Of a DNA stretch of 64,000 bases, positions 58,712-64,000 are shown piece after piece; position 1 is the first letter of the stretch, and the number at the start of each line of letters is the position of its first letter. The notes below the pieces were generated by a model. It ran no database searches and had not been told where the DNA came from. It saw only the letters and a list, made by a program, of their open reading frames with translations. Source of the DNA: Stutzerimonas kirkiae (GTDB lineage: Bacteria; Pseudomonadota; Gammaproteobacteria; Pseudomonadales; Pseudomonadaceae); the NCBI RefSeq assembly GCF_004327335.1, contig NZ_QJUO01000008.1, forward strand, positions 1-64,000. The letters are read 5' to 3'. A program made the translations under genes and the position numbers.

Positions 58712-60001
58712 TTACAGCAGGGGGATGGTGTAGCTGACGATCAAGCGGTTCTCGTCGATATCCCGGCTGGTTGCGGAGTAGTTGTTGTTACGCACCGTTG
58801 CGTTGCGCCAGCGGATGTTCAGGTTCTTGAAGGTGCCGTCCTGAATGGTATAGGCGATATCAGTATTGCGTTCCCATTCCTTGCCTTCGGGGGCGTTGGC
58901 ACCCTGGTCGATATTGTCACCGCTCAGGTAGCGCGTCATGAAGGTCAGGCCAGGGATGCCGACAGATGCGAAGTTGAAGTCATAACGAGCCTGCCAGGAC
59001 TTCTCGTCCTTGTTGGCGAAGTCGTTGATCTGTACGTAGTTGACCAGGAAGGGGTCGGTCGAGCCGCCCACGTAGGCAAAGCCGGTATCACCGCTCATCT
59101 TCTGGTAGCCGAGGCCGAAGCTATGGCCGCTCAGGGAGTAGGTGACCATGGCGCCCAATGCCTTGTTGTCGATATTGGTGCGGCCATCATCCTTGGAGCG
59201 CGCGTAACGCAGGTCGGTCTTCAGTGACTGTCCTTCACCCAGGGGCAGGACATGCACCAGGTTGGTGGAGTGCTGTTTGTAGAGATCTTCCAGCTTGCTG
59301 TAGTAGTAAGTCGCGGTCAGGTCCTTGGTGATGGAGTAGCTGCCACCCAGGTAGCGGAAGTCGTCGGACTCGTTAGCGCCGCCATTCACCGTGATACCGC
59401 GGCGACCACCAGTCTGCACGGTCATCACTTCATGATTGCTGGAGTTGCGCAGGTTGGTGCGGTTCGCATAACCCAGGTCGAGGGTCAGGCCATCGATTTC
59501 CTTGGAAACCAGTTGAGCGCCTTGCATCAGTTGCGGCAGCAGGCGGCTGTCGCTGGTACCCAGTGCGGGGTTCTTGAATTGCAGGCTACCGATTTTCAGT
59601 ACGGTATTGGACAGCTTGGCCTTGGCAGTCAGGCCGAATTCGGAGTACTCGTCCGGAGCATCATTTTGGTAGCCACCCGGCAGCAGGCCGGTACCACCAG
59701 TGCCGCCCCCCGAGTTCAGTTGTACGCCGAGCAGGCCGATGGCATCCACGCCGAAACCGACGGTGCCTTCGGTGAAGCCGGATTCGTAGCGCAGCAGGAA
59801 GCCTTGGGCCCACTCGTCTTGCTTGGACTGGCGGTTACCAGGGGTTCCGCCATCACGGAAATCACGGTTGAAGTAGAAGTTACGAAGTTCCAGGCTGGCT
59901 TTGCTATCGTCGATGAAGGCTGCCTGAGACAGCGAAGGGATGGCCAGGGTCGCTCCCAGGGAGGCCAGGGCCACACCCCGTGCAATTGGAGTCTTGAGCA
60001 T
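58712..60001 (-). CDS. OprD-family outer-membrane porin
   Basis: 429 residues. A signal peptide (about 1-28, ending LSQAA) is followed by the OprD start FIDDSKASLELRNFYFNRDF. The barrel repeats continue to the C-terminal VSYTIPLL with a terminal hydrophobic residue. These 18-strand porins take up specific small carboxylates, amino acids or peptides. Substrate cannot be fixed from the sequence; no catabolic genes are nearby. The AT-rich upstream region (60002-60150) must hold its promoter. It sits directly downstream of ppiD but in the opposite direction. Confidence 0.9.
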   Translation of the reverse strand: MLKTPIARGVALASLGATLAIPSLSQAAFIDDSKASLELRNFYFNRDFRDGGTPGNRQSKQDEWAQGFLLRYESGFTEGTVGFGVDAIGLLGVQLNSGGGTGGTGLLPGGYQNDAPDEYSEFGLTAKAKLSNTVLKIGSLQFKNPALGTSDSRLLPQLMQGAQLVSKEIDGLTLDLGYANRTNLRNSSNHEVMTVQTGGRRGITVNGGANESDDFRYLGGSYSITKDLTATYYYSKLEDLYKQHSTNLVHVLPLGEGQSLKTDLRYARSKDDGRTNIDNKALGAMVTYSLSGHSFGLGYQKMSGDTGFAYVGGSTDPFLVNYVQINDFANKDEKSWQARYDFNFASVGIPGLTFMTRYLSGDNIDQGANAPEGKEWERNTDIAYTIQDGTFKNLNIRWRNATVRNNNYSATSRDIDENRLIVSYTIPLL

Positions 60002-60195
60002 TTCTTATTTCTCCTCGTATGGGTGATGCTCTGATTGCTGCTTTGTTTTTGTGCTTTACAAACGGCCTATGCACTAAAACATTACAGTGCGATTTCAGCC
60101 CTTAGACTTTAGTCTTTGATCCTTATAAGTAAAAGGGCTTATGGGCTTTCTCCGGGAACTTCCCAGGCCGGCAGGAAAACCGTATCCGCGATGAT

Positions 60196-61533
60196 TCACA
60201 GCGCCTCGGCCCATAGATCGTACTCATCCGCATGAGTGACGCGGGCACGGACCTTGTCGCCGGGCTTCAGCGGCCGCTGGCTGTCGAGATAGACATTTCC
60301 GTCGATTTCCGGCGCATCGGCCCATGAGCGGCCGATGGCGCCTTCCTCATCGACTTCATCGACCAGCACTTCGATTTCCTGGCCGATCCGCTGTTGCAGG
60401 CGGGCGGCGCTGATGGCCTGCTGGTGGGCCATGAAGCGCTCCCAGCGTTCCTGCTTGATGTCGTCCGGCACAGCCTCAAGCCCCAGTTCATTGGCCGGGG
60501 CACCGTCCACCGGGGAGTACTGGAAGCAGCCGACGCGGTCGAGCCGGGCTTCGCTCAGCCAGTCGAGCAGGTACTGGAAGTCTTCCTCGGTCTCGCCGGG
60601 GAAGCCGACGATGAAGGTGGAGCGGATGGTCAGCTCGGGGCAACGCTCGCGCCAGTGCTTGATGCGGGCGAGGGTCTTGTCTTCGAAGGCGGGGCGCTTC
60701 ATGGCCTTGAGGACTTTCGGGCTGGCATGCTGAAATGGGATATCCAGATACGGCAGTAGCTTACCGGCGGCCATCAGCGGGATCACGTCATCGACGTTGG
60801 GGTAGGGGTAGACATAGTGCAGGCGCACCCATACGCCCATGCTCGACAGGGCCTGGCACAGCTCGAGCATACGGGTCTTGACCGGCTGGCCGTTCCAGAA
60901 GTCGGTCTTGTACTTGAGGTCGACGCCGTAGGCGCTGGTGTCCTGGGAAATCACCAGCAGCTCCTTGACGCCGGCCTTGACCAGGCGTTCGGCTTCACTG
61001 AGTACATCGCTGACCGGGCGGCTGGCCAGTTTGCCGCGCATCGAGGGGATGATGCAGAAGCTGCAACTGTGGTTGCAGCCCTCGGATATCTTCAGGTAGG
61101 CGTAATGGCGGGGCGTCAGCTTTATACCCTGAGGCGGAATCAGGTCGACCAGCGGGTTGTGGTCGAGCTTCGGCGGCACCACCTCGTGCACGGCATTGAC
61201 CACTTGTTCGTACTGCTGGGGGCCGGTCACGGCCAGCACGTTGGGATGCGTCTCGCGGATGCTGCCTTCCTCGACGCCCATACAGCCGGTAACGATCACC
61301 CGGCCATTCTCGGCGATCGCTTCACCGATGGCATCCAGGGATTCGGCCTTGGCGCTGTCGATGAAGCCACAGGTATTGACGACCACCACATCGGCGTCCT
61401 GGTAGGTCGGGACGACGCTGTAGCCTTCCATGCGCAACTGGGTGAGGATGCGTTCGGAGTCGACCAGGGCCTTGGGGCAACCAAGGGAAATAAACCCTAC
61501 GCTCGGAGCTTTGCTCTCTTTCTGAATAGTCAT
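60196..61533 (-). CDS. rimO: Ribosomal protein S12 methylthiotransferase RimO
   Basis: 445 residues. The N-terminal MTTase domain has [28 protein letters not shown] and [11 protein letters not shown], binding one Fe-S cluster. The radical-SAM cluster is [14 protein letters not shown]-terminal TRAM domain ends the protein. It methylthiolates an aspartate of S12. The ATG at 61533 ([13 protein letters not shown]) was chosen; an upstream in-frame start falls inside repeat R1. Confidence 0.95.
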   Translation of the reverse strand: MTIQKESKAPSVGFISLGCPKALVDSERILTQLRMEGYSVVPTYQDADVVVVNTCGFIDSAKAESLDAIGEAIAENGRVIVTGCMGVEEGSIRETHPNVLAVTGPQQYEQVVNAVHEVVPPKLDHNPLVDLIPPQGIKLTPRHYAYLKISEGCNHSCSFCIIPSMRGKLASRPVSDVLSEAERLVKAGVKELLVISQDTSAYGVDLKYKTDFWNGQPVKTRMLELCQALSSMGVWVRLHYVYPYPNVDDVIPLMAAGKLLPYLDIPFQHASPKVLKAMKRPAFEDKTLARIKHWRERCPELTIRSTFIVGFPGETEEDFQYLLDWLSEARLDRVGCFQYSPVDGAPANELGLEAVPDDIKQERWERFMAHQQAISAARLQQRIGQEIEVLVDEVDEEGAIGRSWADAPEIDGNVYLDSQRPLKPGDKVRARVTHADEYDLWAEAL

Positions 61534-61612
61534 GGCTGGATCACGGGTAGAAAAATCGCGCGCGAGTATACAGATGTTTATGAATGGTCGCGATCCACGG
61601 GCAAGGTGCTTC

Positions 61613-61758
61613 AGGGCGATCGCGCTATGCATGGCAAAGCGCCGAAAACAGCGCTGGAAGGCTCGAGGCTGGACGAAAGCGCGTGGTAACTGGTGTTGTC
61701 AGCCTGCAGCTTTGTCGAAGCCCCTCTCCGGTGAATAACGGTATGGCGCAATCGCCCT
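61613..61758 (+). repeat. Palindromic dispersed repeat R1, copy F
   Basis: The clearest ends: AGGGCGATCGCGCTATGC at the left and GGTATGGCGCAATCGCCCT at the right are inverted repeats, bounding 146 bases. CGCCGAAAACAGCGCTGGAA and GGCTGGACGAAAGCGCGTGG are inside; the right inner arm is partly eroded. It lies between rimO and uup, which are divergent. Confidence 0.88.
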
Positions 61759-61832
61759 GTCGGCCGAGAGCAAGGCTGCTTGTGTCGTGTCGTTAGCTGC
61801 TAGACTGCGCGACCAGTTTTACGGAGGTAGTC

Positions 61833-63746
61833 ATGACGCTGCTCAAGTTCACCGATGTATCCCTTGCCTATGGCGCCATGCCGCTGCTCGACGGCGTGTC
61901 CTGGCAGATCGCGCGAGGCGAGCGTGTCTGTATCATCGGTCGCAACGGCACCGGTAAATCCAGCATGCTGCGTCTGGTCAAGGGTGAGCAGGCGGCGGAT
62001 GACGGTGAAATCTGGCGTGCCCCCGGCCTGAAGATCGGTGAGTTGCCGCAGGAATTGCCGCGTGCCGACGAGCGTACGGTATTCGACGTGGTGGCGGAGG
62101 GGCTGGATGGCGTTGGCCAGTTGCTGGCCGACTATCATCATCTGAGCCAGAACATCCGCGACGATGAAGACCTGAACAAGCTCATGCATGTGCAGCAGGC
62201 ACTGGAAGCGAAGGATGGCTGGCGTCTGCAGCAACTGGTGGAAAGCACCCTGAGCCGTCTGCAGTTGCCTGCCGACAAGACGCTTGCCGAATTGTCCGGT
62301 GGCTGGCGGCGGCGCGTGCTGTTGGCCCAGGCGTTGGTTTCCGAGCCCGACCTGCTGTTGCTGGACGAGCCGACCAACCATCTGGATATCGGTGCCATCG
62401 CCTGGCTCGAGGAAGCCTTGCTGGGTTTCAACGGCGCCGTACTGTTCATCACCCACGACCGGGCATTCCTGCAGAACCTGGCCACCCGCATCCTGGAACT
62501 GGATCGCGGGCACCTGATCGACTGGAATGGCGATTACGCCAGTTTTCTCGTGCACAAGGAGCAGCAACTGGCCGCGGAGGAAACCGCCAACGCGCTGTTC
62601 GACAAGAAGCTCGCCCAGGAAGAGGTCTGGATACGCCAGGGTATCAAGGCGCGGCGCACCCGCAACGAGGGCCGGGTGCGTGCGCTGAAGGCACTGCGTG
62701 CCGAGCGTAGCGAGCGTCGGGAGCGCCAGGGCAAGGTCAATATACAGTTGGATGCCGCGAGCAAGTCGGGCAAGCAGGTGATCGTCGCCGAGCATGTTTC
62801 CTTCGCCCATGGCGCAGGAAAGCCGCCGCTGATCCGGGACTTTTCCATGGTGCTGCAACGTGGCGACCGGGTCGGCCTGCTGGGCGCCAATGGCACCGGC
62901 AAGACCACCTTGCTCAAGCTGTTGCTGGGCGAATTGCAGCCCGACAGCGGCAGCATGGAAACGGGCACCAAGCTGGAAGTCGCCTACTTCGACCAGTTGC
63001 GCCACCAACTGGACCTGGAAAAGACCGTGGTCGACAACCTGGCCGAGGGCCGTGACTTTATCAGCATCGATGGCCAGAGCAGGCATGTGCTCAGCTATCT
63101 GGGTGATTTTCTCTTTAGCCCGCAACGTGCGCGTACACCGGTCAAGGCGCTCTCGGGCGGTGAGCGCGCCCGCCTGTTGCTGGCCAAGCTGTTCAGCAAG
63201 CCGGCCAATCTGCTGGTGCTGGACGAACCGACCAACGACCTGGATGTGGAAACCCTGGAACTGCTGGAAGAGGTACTGCTGGAGTTCCAGGGCACGGTAC
63301 TCATCGTCAGCCACGACCGGGCATTCCTCGATAACGTGGTGACCAGCACGCTGGTATTCGAAGGCAATGGCCGGGTCCGCGAATATGTTGGCGGCTACCA
63401 GGACTGGCTGCGCCAGGGTGGCACGATCAAGCTGCTCGGGGCTGCCGAAGAGAAGGCGCAAGCCAATGCCGGTGCGCTGGAAACAAGCGGCCAGCCGGAG
63501 CCTGTGGCAGTGCCGGCGGAGGCGCCGAAGAAGAAGCTCAGCTACAAGTTGCAGCGTGAGCTGGAAGCCTTGCCCGCGCAGATCGAAGCGCATGAAGAGA
63601 GCATGGCGGCGCTGCAGCGGGAAATTTCCGCACCGACCTTCTATCAGCAGGCACCCGCTGTCACCGCCGAGGTGCTGGCCCGCCTGGAGCGACTGCAAGG
63701 TGAGCTGGATGCGCTGCTGGAACGCTGGACCGAGCTGGAGGGCTGA
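61833..63746 (+). CDS. uup: ABC-F ATPase Uup
   Basis: 637 residues with two ABC domains and no membrane segment. The first has Walker A GRNGTGKSS and Walker B LLDEPTNHLD; the second has GANGTGKTT and LDEPTNDLD. The signature motifs are ELSGGWRRR and ALSGGERAR. The linker (about 240-310) and a C-terminal coiled coil (about 560-637) are typical of Uup, which acts on ribosomes and affects transposon excision. ATG at 61833 with GGAGGTAG upstream. Confidence 0.94.
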   Translation: MTLLKFTDVSLAYGAMPLLDGVSWQIARGERVCIIGRNGTGKSSMLRLVKGEQAADDGEIWRAPGLKIGELPQELPRADERTVFDVVAEGLDGVGQLLADYHHLSQNIRDDEDLNKLMHVQQALEAKDGWRLQQLVESTLSRLQLPADKTLAELSGGWRRRVLLAQALVSEPDLLLLDEPTNHLDIGAIAWLEEALLGFNGAVLFITHDRAFLQNLATRILELDRGHLIDWNGDYASFLVHKEQQLAAEETANALFDKKLAQEEVWIRQGIKARRTRNEGRVRALKALRAERSERRERQGKVNIQLDAASKSGKQVIVAEHVSFAHGAGKPPLIRDFSMVLQRGDRVGLLGANGTGKTTLLKLLLGELQPDSGSMETGTKLEVAYFDQLRHQLDLEKTVVDNLAEGRDFISIDGQSRHVLSYLGDFLFSPQRARTPVKALSGGERARLLLAKLFSKPANLLVLDEPTNDLDVETLELLEEVLLEFQGTVLIVSHDRAFLDNVVTSTLVFEGNGRVREYVGGYQDWLRQGGTIKLLGAAEEKAQANAGALETSGQPEPVAVPAEAPKKKLSYKLQRELEALPAQIEAHEESMAALQREISAPTFYQQAPAVTAEVLARLERLQGELDALLERWTELEG

Positions 63747-63754
63747 GTAACACC

Positions 63755-63988
63755 CTACGTTCGCTTCAGGCCCTGCAGCTTGCTGGCGGCCTGTTGCAAA
63801 GCCGTGATGATGCGTTCGCGATCGCGAATCCGTACATCATTGGTGTCGAGGTACATGGAGAAGCCAGGCATGTCGTGCTCGACGAAACCGTTGTGGGCAC
63901 CCAGCTCGCGGTACAGGTCGATGACCTGATAGGCCTGGATCTGGCGGGACAGCCCCTTGCCACTGATGGGCCCCCTGCTGTGGCACAT
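63755..63988 (-). CDS. Small conserved-looking hypothetical protein
   Basis: 77 residues, converging on uup with an eight-base gap. IQAYQVIDLYRELGAHNGFV and YLDTNDVRIRDRERIITALQ suggest a compact, mostly helical protein; no signal, metal or catalytic motif is visible. An AGGAAGG sequence seven bases before the ATG at 63988 supports that start, which lies 12 bases from the window edge, so a longer form cannot be excluded. Function unknown. Confidence 0.6.
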   Translation of the reverse strand: MCHSRGPISGKGLSRQIQAYQVIDLYRELGAHNGFVEHDMPGFSMYLDTNDVRIRDRERIITALQQAASKLQGLKRT

Positions 63989-64000
63989 GATGACCTTCCT

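Overview
The window is high-GC DNA from a pyoverdine-producing Pseudomonas. The evidence is a pvdE/pvdP pair under PvdS-type promoters, the order mtnA-gyrA-serC-pheA-hisC-tyrA/aroA-cmk-rpsA, the order tig-clpP-clpX-lon-hupB-ppiD, an OprD-family porin, and a MuxABC-OpmB efflux operon. No tRNA, rRNA, insertion sequence with an intact transposase, or CRISPR array was seen.

Layout. (1) 0-3 kb is an accessory corner: a decayed Rpn-like fragment, a HicAB pair behind a perfect 16-bp palindrome, and a HipBA pair with an inverted-repeat operator. (2) 3.1-6.7 kb holds divergent pvdE and pvdP, which act in pyoverdine export and periplasmic maturation; each is preceded by a perfect TAAAT-N16-CGT box. (3) 6.9-17.6 kb is an aerobic cobalamin locus. 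A cobalamin riboswitch leads cobO and a BtuF/C/D-type importer. A DUF1636 protein, CobW, CobN and a ChlI/ChlD-type chelatase follow. The chelatase appears to make two products by programmed -1 frameshifting. (4) 17.7-22.1 kb holds an Rpn-family nuclease, a divergent LysR/MFS pair, and the queuosine-precursor transporter YhhQ behind a candidate preQ1 riboswitch. (5) 22.5-33.6 kb holds the four-gene RND operon muxABC-opmB, then a YegS-type lipid kinase and a CheV-like chemotaxis protein. (6) 33.6-36.6 kb holds a TonB-dependent siderophore receptor broken by three one-base frameshifts, and the zinc-independent ribosomal proteins L36/L31 type B behind a Zur box. (7) 36.7-50 kb is the conserved mtnA-gyrA-aromatic amino acid-cmk-rpsA block. 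(8) 50-58.5 kb is the proteostasis block tig, clpP, clpX, lon, hupB, ppiD. (9) 58.7-64 kb holds an OprD-like porin, rimO, the ABC-F protein uup and a small unknown gene.

The most striking observations come from reading active sites inside intact genes. The EPSP-synthase half of the TyrA-AroA fusion is full length but has lost most of its catalytic residues. MtnA, in the same conserved block, has glycine where the catalytic cysteine should be. Other observations are the dnaX-like frameshift cassette joining the two chelatase parts, a six-copy family of about 120-160-bp palindromic intergenic repeats, a second larger palindromic repeat present twice, and an rpsA-tig junction where ihfB would be expected.
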